Assembly (NCBI GenBank): GCA_019873665.1 | Contig: JAIOAV010000013.1 | Location: 1 to 59,999, forward strand | Direction of reading: 5' to 3' | DNA: 59,999 nucleotides | Source: Chloroflexota bacterium | GTDB taxonomy: Bacteria; Chloroflexota; Anaerolineae; JAAYEA01 | Position numbers and translations under genes: made by a program | Shown: positions 1 to 7,278 of the stretch, piece after piece | Position numbering within the stretch: the first letter of the stretch is position 1 | Layout of the letters: every line of letters begins with the position of its first letter | Notes under the pieces: model-generated | What the model saw: the letters and a program-made list of their open reading frames with translations, nothing else | What the model was told of the DNA's origin: nothing | Databases searched by the model: none

Positions 1-25
1 GCCCCTTCTTCGGTCAGCGCTATAG

Positions 26-1243
26 ATACCGCCGCCAGCTTTGGCCAAATTGACCATACCCGGACATACGCTTATCCCTTACCTCTTTCCGGTTGCAGCG
101 GTCTCGATGTTGCTGGCCTTGCTGCTGGCGGATACAACTGTGGCGGTGGTGCTGACGGCCACGCTCAGTGTCGCGTTGGGGATCATAGGCGGCAACTCGC
201 TGGAGTTCGCCACCTTCGTCTTTGCCAGCGGCGTCATCGGGGCGCTGAGCATCTCACGGCGGGAGCGCACGACTGCTTTTGTGCGTGCCGGCGTCTTTGT
301 CTCTTTCACCAACCTGGTGGCCTCGATGGCCTTTCGGCTCTATGATGGCACCTATGACCTGATAGCATTATCGCAATTGACCGCGGCGGCGTTTGCCAAT
401 GGCATCCTCTCCGCCAGCATCACCTTTGCCATCTTCTCCTGGGTCGGTCGCCTCTTTGGGATCACGACCTCCATTCAACTTCTAGAGCTGGCTAGGCCGA
501 CACAACCCTTGCTCAAACAGCTTGCGCTCAAGGCGCCCGGCACCTATCACCACACACTGATCGTTGCCAACATGGCGGAGCAGGCCGCCGAGGCGATCGG
601 CGCAGATAGCTTGCTGACGCGCATCGGTGCTTATTACCATGATATTGGCAAGACGTTGCGCCCCTATTTCTTTATCGAGAATATGACGGAACGGGAGAAC
701 ATCCACGACCGCCTAGATCCCAAGACCAGCGCGCAGATCATCATCTCGCACGTCCGTGATGGGTTGGAGCTGGCACGCCGCCAGAAGCTGCCGGTGGAAG
801 TGCAACATATCATCGCGCAGCATCATGGCACGACGCTTGTCAGCTTCTTCTATCAACAGGCACGCCAGCGTGTGGAGGGCCGGGAGATAGACGAGGCCGA
901 GTTTCGCTATCCTGGCCCTAGGCCACGGACACGCGAGGCCGCCATCGTCATGCTGGCGGATGTGGAGGCCGCGGTGCGCTCGGCGCACCCCGCTTCGCTG
1001 GAGGAGACAGAGAGGTTGGTGCGCCAGTTCATCAACGTGCGTCTGGTCAGCGGCGAGCTGGACGAGTGCGATCTGACATTGCGCGACCTGGACAGGATTC
1101 GGGAGGCGTTCGTCAGCGTGCTAAAGGGTGTCTTCCATCCTCGTATCCAGTATCCCACCGAGCCGCGAGAACAGGGCCGGGTTGTTGGCCCCCTGGTCGC
1201 CCCGTCGGTGCGCGAGCCCGTCGCCGACATGGCCAAGGAATGA
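26..1243 (+). CDS. PgpH/YqfF-type 7TM-HD phosphohydrolase, C-terminal part (5' partial)
   Basis: This is the membrane and catalytic part of a 7TM-HD family protein; characterised PgpH members hydrolyse cyclic di-AMP at the inner membrane face. About five hydrophobic segments lie in residues 1-150 of the visible part. They are followed by an HD domain with a GTYHHTLIVANM motif, the YYHDIGK metal-binding HD pair (HD codons at about 638-643), and AQHHGT further on. The usual extracellular 7TMR-HDED region and first membrane helices are missing, so the gene starts upstream of the window. The frame is open from base 26 but a TAG sits at 23-25, which does not fit a continuous gene; the first 20-40 bases may be misassembled or carry a frameshift. 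A TTG at 41 can act as start only formally. The gene is followed seven bases later by ybeY, the common pgpH-ybeY order. Confidence 0.85.
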   Translation: MPPPALAKLTIPGHTLIPYLFPVAAVSMLLALLLADTTVAVVLTATLSVALGIIGGNSLEFATFVFASGVIGALSISRRERTTAFVRAGVFVSFTNLVASMAFRLYDGTYDLIALSQLTAAAFANGILSASITFAIFSWVGRLFGITTSIQLLELARPTQPLLKQLALKAPGTYHHTLIVANMAEQAAEAIGADSLLTRIGAYYHDIGKTLRPYFFIENMTERENIHDRLDPKTSAQIIISHVRDGLELARRQKLPVEVQHIIAQHHGTTLVSFFYQQARQRVEGREIDEAEFRYPGPRPRTREAAIVMLADVEAAVRSAHPASLEETERLVRQFINVRLVSGELDECDLTLRDLDRIREAFVSVLKGVFHPRIQYPTEPREQGRVVGPLVAPSVREPVADMAKE

Positions 1244-1250
1244 ACCCATA

Positions 1251-1724
1251 ATGAGCACCGAAATGCCCGAACCAGAGGTCCAGCTAGAGTTGCAGGTCGC
1301 AGACGAGTACGTGGGCCGGCTCGATGAATCGCGTCTGCGCGCTGCGGTGGTGGCGGCGCTGCGACAGGCCCCACCGGAGGGAGCTGTCGAGTTGTCGCTG
1401 GTGGTCACCGGCGATGAACAAATGCGCACGCTGAACCGAACCTATCGCGGCATTGACGCGCCAACCGATGTGCTCTCTTTTGCCACTGATGAGGGCTTCT
1501 TTGCCGAGCCTGATGCACCGCTCTATCTGGGTGATATCCTCATCTCATATCCTCGCGCCATCGAGCAGGCCACCGAATACGGGCATTCGGCCCAGGCGGA
1601 GGTGGATCTCCTGGTGATTCACGGTGTGCTTCACCTTTTGGGGTATGATCACGCTACGGAAGAGGAAGAGCGACAGATGTGGGAGCTGCAAGAGCGAGCG
1701 CTGCAGGAGCTCGCCAGCCTCTAG
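1251..1724 (+). CDS. ybeY: Endoribonuclease YbeY (16S rRNA maturation factor)
   Basis: YbeY is a zinc-dependent single-strand endoribonuclease involved in 16S rRNA 3' maturation and ribosome quality control. The 157-residue product carries the family signature HGVLHLLGYDH, with zinc ligands H124, H128 and H134, and the upstream PTDVLSF motif at about residues 71-77. The start is ATG 1251 because it is preceded by AAGGAA (1235-1240) at good spacing and gives the usual length. The same frame stays open to 1128, but that part has no YbeY similarity and overlaps pgpH. It is probably co-transcribed with the pgpH-like gene. Confidence 0.95.
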   Translation: MSTEMPEPEVQLELQVADEYVGRLDESRLRAAVVAALRQAPPEGAVELSLVVTGDEQMRTLNRTYRGIDAPTDVLSFATDEGFFAEPDAPLYLGDILISYPRAIEQATEYGHSAQAEVDLLVIHGVLHLLGYDHATEEEERQMWELQERALQELASL

Positions 1725-1778
1725 GCTCTTGCCGGCGTAGGCGCTGGATCTACCCGGGAAAGACGGGAGAGAAGGCAC

Positions 1779-3056
1779 TTGCGGCGCTATTCGCCACAGA
1801 TGAGACACGTGCTGGGACTTTGCTGCATGATCTGCGGCGCCGAGTATGGCCTCGACGAGACGATGTATGTCTGCCCCAGGCATGGCGCGGCTGGCATTCT
1901 GGATGTGGTCTATGATTACGACTTGATCCGCGCACGCCTGAACAGGGCGTCGCTGGCCAAGAATCGCGACTATTCCCTCTGGCGATACTTGCCTGTCTTG
2001 CCCATTGCGGAGCCGCACCTAGTGCCGCCACTTCACATCGGCTGGACGCCGCTCTATCATGCGCATCGGCTCGGCGCCCGCCTTGGCCTCCCTCATCTTT
2101 ATATCAAGGATGATGGCCGTAACCCCACCGCTTCTCTCAAAGACCGCGCCAGCGCCATCGCCATCACCCGCGCGCGCGAAATGGGTTGGCAGGTCATCAC
2201 TGCCGCCAGCACCGGCAACGCGGCATCTTCATTGGCGGGACTGGCTGCCAGCGTGGGACTCACCACCTACATCTTTGTTCCCGAGACTGCGCCGCAGGCC
2301 AAAGTGGCCCAGTTGCTGATCTTTGGCGCGAATGTCATCATGGTCAGGGGCACGTATGACCAGGCATATGACCTGTGCCTTCTGGCCTCGGATGAGTATG
2401 GCTGGTACAGTCGCAATACCGCTTACAACCCCTATCTCTCCGAGGGGAAAAAGACCGCGGCGCTGGAAATCTGCGAGCAGTTGCAGTGGCAGCCACCCGA
2501 CAAGCTCTTTGTCGCCGTTGGCGATGGCTGTATCATCGGCGGACTGTGGAAGGGGCTGCGGGACGCCTATGCTCTCGGGCTGATCGAACGAATGCCGCAG
2601 CTCATCGGCGTGCAAGCGGAGGGCTCCAGCGTCCTGGCGCGCGCCTGGGTTGCGGGAGGCGAGACAGTGGAGCCGCATCCCGCCACGACCCTGGCAGATA
2701 GCATCGCCGTCGGCATGCCGCGCGACGCGATCAAGGCGTTGCGTGCTGTGCGCCAGACCGGAGGCGAGTATATCACCGTCAGCGATGACGAGATTCTGGA
2801 AGCGATGCGCGTGTTGGCGCGCGAAGAGGGGGTTTTCGGTGAGCCGGCCGGCGTTGCTGGCCTGGCCGGGCTGCTGAAGATGCGGCAACAGGGTCGCCTC
2901 GACCCGGCGGAGCGAGTGGTCGTGCTGGTAACTGGGAACGGGTTGAAGGATGTGCAGAGTGCCATGCGCGCCACGCGCAAGCCGCACATCGTCGAGCCCA
3001 CGGCGGAGGATCTGCGCCGCCTGTTGCAGAAGCTAACCACTGCGACCGGTGCGTGA
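1779..3056 (+). CDS. thrC: Threonine synthase-like PLP-dependent enzyme
   Basis: This is a fold-type II pyridoxal-phosphate enzyme of the threonine synthase family, which converts O-phosphohomoserine to threonine. The PLP lysine is K121 in NPTASLKDRAS, and the phosphate-binding loop STGNAAS lies at about residues 144-150. The N-terminus has a small cysteine cluster (C15, C16, C19, C32) typical of members that begin with a rubredoxin-like zinc knuckle. The TTG at 1779 follows a GGGAGAGAAGG purine tract; ATG 1800 is the alternative and lacks a ribosome site. Related enzymes such as cysteate synthase share the fold, so the substrate is inferred. It follows ybeY by 54 bases and converges on the gene at 3117. 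Confidence 0.85.
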   Translation: MRRYSPQMRHVLGLCCMICGAEYGLDETMYVCPRHGAAGILDVVYDYDLIRARLNRASLAKNRDYSLWRYLPVLPIAEPHLVPPLHIGWTPLYHAHRLGARLGLPHLYIKDDGRNPTASLKDRASAIAITRAREMGWQVITAASTGNAASSLAGLAASVGLTTYIFVPETAPQAKVAQLLIFGANVIMVRGTYDQAYDLCLLASDEYGWYSRNTAYNPYLSEGKKTAALEICEQLQWQPPDKLFVAVGDGCIIGGLWKGLRDAYALGLIERMPQLIGVQAEGSSVLARAWVAGGETVEPHPATTLADSIAVGMPRDAIKALRAVRQTGGEYITVSDDEILEAMRVLAREEGVFGEPAGVAGLAGLLKMRQQGRLDPAERVVVLVTGNGLKDVQSAMRATRKPHIVEPTAEDLRRLLQKLTTATGA

Positions 3057-3116
3057 AAGACAGGGGCGCAGCGCATCGCCCGGGCGTGCCCGGATCACTC
3101 TGGCCAGAGATACGAG

Positions 3117-5015
3117 CTAGGGGGCTTTGGTAGGTGTCGCCGTGGGCTCTGCTGGCGCAAACACTGCCTCATTATACACTCCACCTGCATTCCAGAAAAG
3201 CCAGCCATGTGTCCTGGCATCTTCGGCGGCCTGTTTTTGGGCGAGCAGCTCCTTGGTGCCGTATTCGACTCCCCAGAGCGAGTAGTGCTGCAGCCAGGGT
3301 CGGAGTTTGGTCTTGGTCTGCAGCTTGGCTCGCCGGAGGCTTTCGCTCACCACCTCGTAGGGATACCGCGCAGGCTCTTTGTAGCCCATATGCCCAGAGG
3401 CATATGTTGAAGGATAGACCATCGGCGATACATAATCTACATGTCGTGCCAGGTCTACCAACCGCTGCCCGATCCCCTCATCCCAGTCCGTGTCCACCCA
3501 GGTGACCAGGCCAAAGATGTCTATGGAGGTCATCACGCCCATGGCACTGAGAGCGGCATGTGCCTCCTCGCAAAACTGGGCGATCGCGGCGGTGCGCGTT
3601 TCGCGCGTGCTGGTGATGCCATACTCGATATCGCTGATGATGCCATCCGAGGGGAACCGGATATAGTCGAACTGGATCTCATCAAAGCCGAGCGCCGCCA
3701 CTTCCTTGGCGATGCCGATGTTATAGTCGCGCACCTCTTGTTTGTAAGGATCGCCCCACGGCAGCTCCTCACCGTCCAGATAGAGCTTGCCACTCTTGCG
3801 CGTGATGGCCCACTCTGGCTTGACCTTGGCCAGGATCGGGTCCTTGAACGTGACAAGCCGGGCAATGGCGTAGATTCCCCGCTCTTTGCAGGCGCGCAGC
3901 AGCTCGTTCAAATCCATGACTTCCGGGGCATACGCTTCACCCTGAACCGCTATCTCCAGCTCACTCTGGTACGCCAGCCGGCCACGATCGCTCTTGACGT
4001 CCACCACGATAGCGTTCAGCTCAGTACGATCAACCATGTCGAGGATGCCATATACCGCTTCCGGTGCATAAAGGAGGCCAAACGGGATATAGACGCCTTT
4101 GTAGATGAGTGGCTCCAATGTCAGCGTGATCGTCGCTGGCAGGCTTGCCGTCACCACCTGCGTGAGGGAGATATACCCGCCAGCCGTGATGACCAACGTG
4201 GATGTCAGAGGCACGTGGCTAAAGCGAAAAGCGCCATCCTGATCGGTTGTCGTCATCCGCACCTGGTCATGGCTGCGCAGCGTGATGCGCAGGTCGGGGA
4301 TGGTGTCCTCCGTTAGGGCATCTCGCACCGTGCCCTGAATCGCATAGGGCTTCAGGAAGAGATACACCTGCTTGCGGCCATCGTAGACAAGTTCGAGATC
4401 AGCGTAGCCATCCGCCGCAGCGCGCAAGGTTTCACCTGGCTTGAGAGCGATCAGGGCCATACCCCACGTGTTGGTCTGGCTGGTGGTTGCTGAGTCAACC
4501 GCGTGCACCGTTCCGCCTACGATCGAGGATCCCGACTGGTCATCCCGCAGCCACACGATGATCCGCTCACGCTCCAGCGCGACATCCAGCGGAATCTCGC
4601 CCCTCCACACCACCTCGCGCTTTTCGTAGCCTGCCGCATGAATGGAGATGTCGGCCGGTGGTGCGACACCGATGAGGGAATAGCGGCCCTCGGCGTCCGT
4701 TTCGGTCCGTTGCTCTTCCGCTGCGATCTGCGCGTCGGCGATCGGCACCCTGCTGTCCAGATCAACGACTCGGCCTGCCAGCACGGGGATAGTCGGCGTG
4801 GGTGTTGGCAGGGGCGTCTGAGTGGCGGTCGGGGATGCAGTCTCTGTAGGTGTGGATTCTGGTGTGTGAGTGTTTGTAGGTATGGGCTCGACCGGGGGCG
4901 CGGGGCGAGTGGCAGCGGATAGCAGGATAGCGGCCAACACCACCAGCACGCAGAATGCGCCGATGCCGACGAGCACATTGCGTCGCGCAAAGAGGCCTTT
5001 GATGATTCCTGTCAT
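3117..5015 (-). CDS. Secreted or anchored DUF4015 putative glycoside hydrolase with regulatory-like beta domains
   Basis: The 632-residue protein has an N-terminal membrane anchor or signal segment (VLVGIGAFCVLVVLAAILLS) and then a Thr/Pro-rich linker of about 45 residues. Two or three carboxypeptidase-regulatory-like beta modules follow (AGRVVDLDSRVPIADAQI and IQGTVRDALTEDTIPDL mark two of them). A TIM-barrel-like domain of about 320 residues follows (GVYIPFGLLYAPEAVYGILD to the end). That domain matches the DUF4015 putative glycosidase family, with the diagnostic DEIQFDYIRFPSDG and YVSPMVYPS. Family members are predicted polysaccharide hydrolases, but the substrate is unknown. ATG 5015 is chosen over ATG 5045 because AAGGA lies seven bases upstream of it. 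The C-terminus is again Thr/Pro-rich. Confidence 0.85.
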   Translation of the reverse strand: MTGIIKGLFARRNVLVGIGAFCVLVVLAAILLSAATRPAPPVEPIPTNTHTPESTPTETASPTATQTPLPTPTPTIPVLAGRVVDLDSRVPIADAQIAAEEQRTETDAEGRYSLIGVAPPADISIHAAGYEKREVVWRGEIPLDVALERERIIVWLRDDQSGSSIVGGTVHAVDSATTSQTNTWGMALIALKPGETLRAAADGYADLELVYDGRKQVYLFLKPYAIQGTVRDALTEDTIPDLRITLRSHDQVRMTTTDQDGAFRFSHVPLTSTLVITAGGYISLTQVVTASLPATITLTLEPLIYKGVYIPFGLLYAPEAVYGILDMVDRTELNAIVVDVKSDRGRLAYQSELEIAVQGEAYAPEVMDLNELLRACKERGIYAIARLVTFKDPILAKVKPEWAITRKSGKLYLDGEELPWGDPYKQEVRDYNIGIAKEVAALGFDEIQFDYIRFPSDGIISDIEYGITSTRETRTAAIAQFCEEAHAALSAMGVMTSIDIFGLVTWVDTDWDEGIGQRLVDLARHVDYVSPMVYPSTYASGHMGYKEPARYPYEVVSESLRRAKLQTKTKLRPWLQHYSLWGVEYGTKELLAQKQAAEDARTHGWLFWNAGGVYNEAVFAPAEPTATPTKAP

Positions 5016-5043
5016 TGCCCATCCTTGATTGAATGTAGCGGCC

Positions 5044-5071
5044 ATTATACCATAACTGCTCTCTAGCGCAA
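5044..5071 (-). promoter_or_regulatory. Predicted sigma-70 promoter for the DUF4015 gene
   Basis: On the minus strand TTGCGC (5071-5066) and TATAAT (5049-5044) are separated by 16 bp. The site lies about 30 bases upstream of the chosen start codon of the DUF4015 gene. It is assigned by sequence match only. Confidence 0.55.
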
Positions 5072-5113
5072 GCAGTTGCCTGAGCTGTGGTGCTGCCTCA
5101 GCATGGCGAAGGT

Positions 5114-5142
5114 TTGGGGCGCGCGCGGTTCGGCGTATAATG
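5114..5142 (+). promoter_or_regulatory. Predicted promoter for uvrC
   Basis: A perfect TATAAT at 5137-5142 has a weak TTTGGG at 5114-5119 with 17 bp spacing. It lies about 50 bases upstream of the uvrC GTG start and diverges from the DUF4015 promoter. The -35 element is poor, so this rests mainly on the -10 hexamer. Confidence 0.4.
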
Positions 5143-5194
5143 AGGAGCAGGTTATGCGATCTTCGCCTGATGTTGAGATGGTTCTGAGGATGCG

Positions 5195-7075
5195 GTGAAC
5201 GATCATCTCGTGGCTGTTCTGGATAGTTTGCCGACCAAACCGGGCGTTTACATGATGCAAGACGCCACGGGGGCGATCATCTATGTGGGCAAAGCGATCA
5301 ATCTGCGCAATCGCGTCCGTTCCTATTTCCACGCTTCAGCAGAGCATCCGCCAAAGGTGCAACGCCTTGTCGCGCAAGCGGCTCACATTGACTTTATCGT
5401 TACCGAGTCGGAGCTGGAAGCGCTTATCCTGGAAAACACCCTTATCAAGAAGCATCGCCCCCACTACAATGTGCGGCTGAAGGATGACAAGCGCTATCCT
5501 TACATCAAGATCACGATGCAAGAGGACTATCCGCGCATCTACCTGGTGCGACACATCGCTGACGATGGCGCGCGCTACTTTGGCCCCTACACTTCGGCGC
5601 GGGCGGTCCATCAGACGATGGATTTGCTGCGTCGCCTGTTCCCGTACTTGACCTGCGATCGGACGATCACCGGCACTGACCAACGCCCTTGTCTTTACTA
5701 TCATATCGGGCGCTGCTCTGGTCCCTGCATCGGCGCGGTGAGCAAAGAGGAGTATCGCGCCATGATGCAGCAGATCATCCTCTTTCTCGAGGGCAAGCAC
5801 GAGACGATCCTGAGCAACTTGCGACAGGAGATGGCCCGGCGTGCGGAAAGGCTCGAGTTCGAGCAGGCGGCGCGCATTCGCGACCAGATCCATGCTGTTG
5901 AGCAGATCATCGAACGGCAAAAAGTCGTGTCCGCGGCGCTGAGTGATCAGGACATCATCGCTGTCGCGCGCAACAACGGTGAGGCATGCGTGCAGGTGTT
6001 CTTTATCCGCAATGGCAAACTCCTGGGGCGGGAGTATTTCGTGCTCACGGGCACACATGAAGAAGAGACCCGCGATATCATGACCTCGTTTGTCAAGCAA
6101 TTCTACGACCAGGCAGCCTATGTGCCGCCGCAGATCATCCTGCAAAGCGAAGTGGATGAGGTGAACATCATCGAGTCGTGGCTGCGCAGTCGTCGCGGCC
6201 AGAAGGTGACGCTGGCCGTGCCGCATCAGGGGCCGGAGGCGGAACTGGTGAATATGGCGGCAGAGAATGCGGTGGAGACGCTGGCGCATCTGCGCGCGCA
6301 GTGGGAAATGGAGAGCAACCGCTATGTGACGGCGCTGGAGGAGCTGCGGGAATACCTGCGGCTGGACGCGGCACCGGTGCGGATCGAGTGCTACGATATA
6401 TCCAACATACAGGGTCAGGCGGCGACGGGCAGCATGGTGGTCTTTGTGAACGGCGTGCCGCGCAGGAGCGACTATCGCCGCTTCCGCATCCGTACCGTCG
6501 AGAGGGCAGACGATTACGCCATGATGCAAGAGGTGCTGCGACGGCGCTTTCGCCGGGCCGGACGCGCGCCCGCCGAGATGCATGATCCAGAGAATGGACA
6601 GGGACCAACAGAGGCTGCTGCGCCAGGGAAGGAGAATGGCTGGGCGCTGCTACCTGATCTGCTGATCGTGGATGGGGGCAAGGGCCAACTGAACGCCGCC
6701 CTGGAGGTGTTGCGGGAGTTCCAACTGGAGGCGGAGATCCCTGCTATTGGCCTGGCCAAGCGAGAGGAGGAAGTCTTCCTCCCCGGGCAGTCCGAGCCGT
6801 TGGTGTTGCCGCGCGATGCGGAAGGGCTGTTTCTACTACAACGCATCCGCGACGAGGCGCACCGCTTCGCGGTTACCTACCATCGCGCGCTTCGCGACAA
6901 GAAGACTATCGCCTCGGAGCTAGAGGTCGTGCCAGGCATTGGCCCGAAAAGACGAAGACTGCTGCTCAAGCGTTTCGGGTCGCTGGATGCGATTCGCGCG
7001 GCCAGCGTGGAAGAGCTGGCCGCCGTGCCGGGCATGACGCGCCAAGCCGCAGAGCAAATCAAGGAATACCTCTAA
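5195..7075 (+). CDS. uvrC: Excinuclease ABC subunit C
   Basis: UvrC makes the two incisions around a lesion in nucleotide excision repair, working with UvrA and UvrB. The 626-residue protein shows the N-terminal GIY-YIG nuclease (PGVYMM ... IIYVGKA, residues about 12-30). It then has the cysteine-bearing CLYYHIGRCSGPC segment, a UVR coiled-coil motif at about 200-235, and the RNase H-like C-terminal nuclease (IECYDISNIQG and LLIVDGGKGQL). A helix-hairpin-helix pair ends the protein (VPGIGPKRRRLLLKRFGS, AVPGMTRQAAEQI). Length and domain order are standard. The GTG start at 5195 follows GAGGA at 5186-5190. It is transcribed alone, and a repeat element lies directly downstream. Confidence 0.97.
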   Translation: MNDHLVAVLDSLPTKPGVYMMQDATGAIIYVGKAINLRNRVRSYFHASAEHPPKVQRLVAQAAHIDFIVTESELEALILENTLIKKHRPHYNVRLKDDKRYPYIKITMQEDYPRIYLVRHIADDGARYFGPYTSARAVHQTMDLLRRLFPYLTCDRTITGTDQRPCLYYHIGRCSGPCIGAVSKEEYRAMMQQIILFLEGKHETILSNLRQEMARRAERLEFEQAARIRDQIHAVEQIIERQKVVSAALSDQDIIAVARNNGEACVQVFFIRNGKLLGREYFVLTGTHEEETRDIMTSFVKQFYDQAAYVPPQIILQSEVDEVNIIESWLRSRRGQKVTLAVPHQGPEAELVNMAAENAVETLAHLRAQWEMESNRYVTALEELREYLRLDAAPVRIECYDISNIQGQAATGSMVVFVNGVPRRSDYRRFRIRTVERADDYAMMQEVLRRRFRRAGRAPAEMHDPENGQGPTEAAAPGKENGWALLPDLLIVDGGKGQLNAALEVLREFQLEAEIPAIGLAKREEEVFLPGQSEPLVLPRDAEGLFLLQRIRDEAHRFAVTYHRALRDKKTIASELEVVPGIGPKRRRLLLKRFGSLDAIRAASVEELAAVPGMTRQAAEQIKEYL

Positions 7076-7082
7076 CAGAGAG

Positions 7083-7227
7083 GTCAACGAGAAATTGGAC
7101 GATTGTGCACAGCTTGGCCCATGTGTGCTATGGCGATGGAGCGAAGCGACCGAAGCGATCCTCCCCTATGCTGGTGGGGATTGCTTCGCTTCCTTCGGTC
7201 GCTCGCAATGACAGGGTGGGTTGCTCA
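7083..7227 (+). repeat. Dispersed inverted-repeat (REP/MITE-like) element, copy 1
   Basis: The element contains an imperfect inverted repeat. A left arm with GGAGCGAAGCGACCGAAGCG and a right arm with GCTTCCTTCGGTCGCTCGC flank a short GC-rich centre, so a long hairpin can form. A diverged second copy lies at 38585-38720. It shares the arms and about 40 bases of left flank, including GTGCAYAGCTTGG. The copy sits between uvrC and the acyl-CoA transferase gene and contains no plausible gene. It may also act as the uvrC transcript end. Confidence 0.7.
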
Positions 7228-7278
7228 ATTCCTATTCCTCTCCATCGTAAGTGGCAGTCCCACTGCATAGGAACGCGC

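Noticed and set aside
1..40. Adapter at the 5' end of the window
   Set aside because: I looked for the reverse complement of the adapter found at the 3' end and for other common adapters; none is present.
3057..3116. CCGGGC-GT-GCCCGG hairpin after the threonine synthase gene
   Set aside because: The stem is only six base pairs and no T tract follows, so I did not list it as a terminator.
5336..6583. 415-codon open frame antisense to uvrC
   Set aside because: It mirrors the codon structure of uvrC in high-GC DNA, has no recognisable domain and lacks a ribosome site. The same applies to long antisense frames at 21884-23272, 54188-55618 and 57438-58673.
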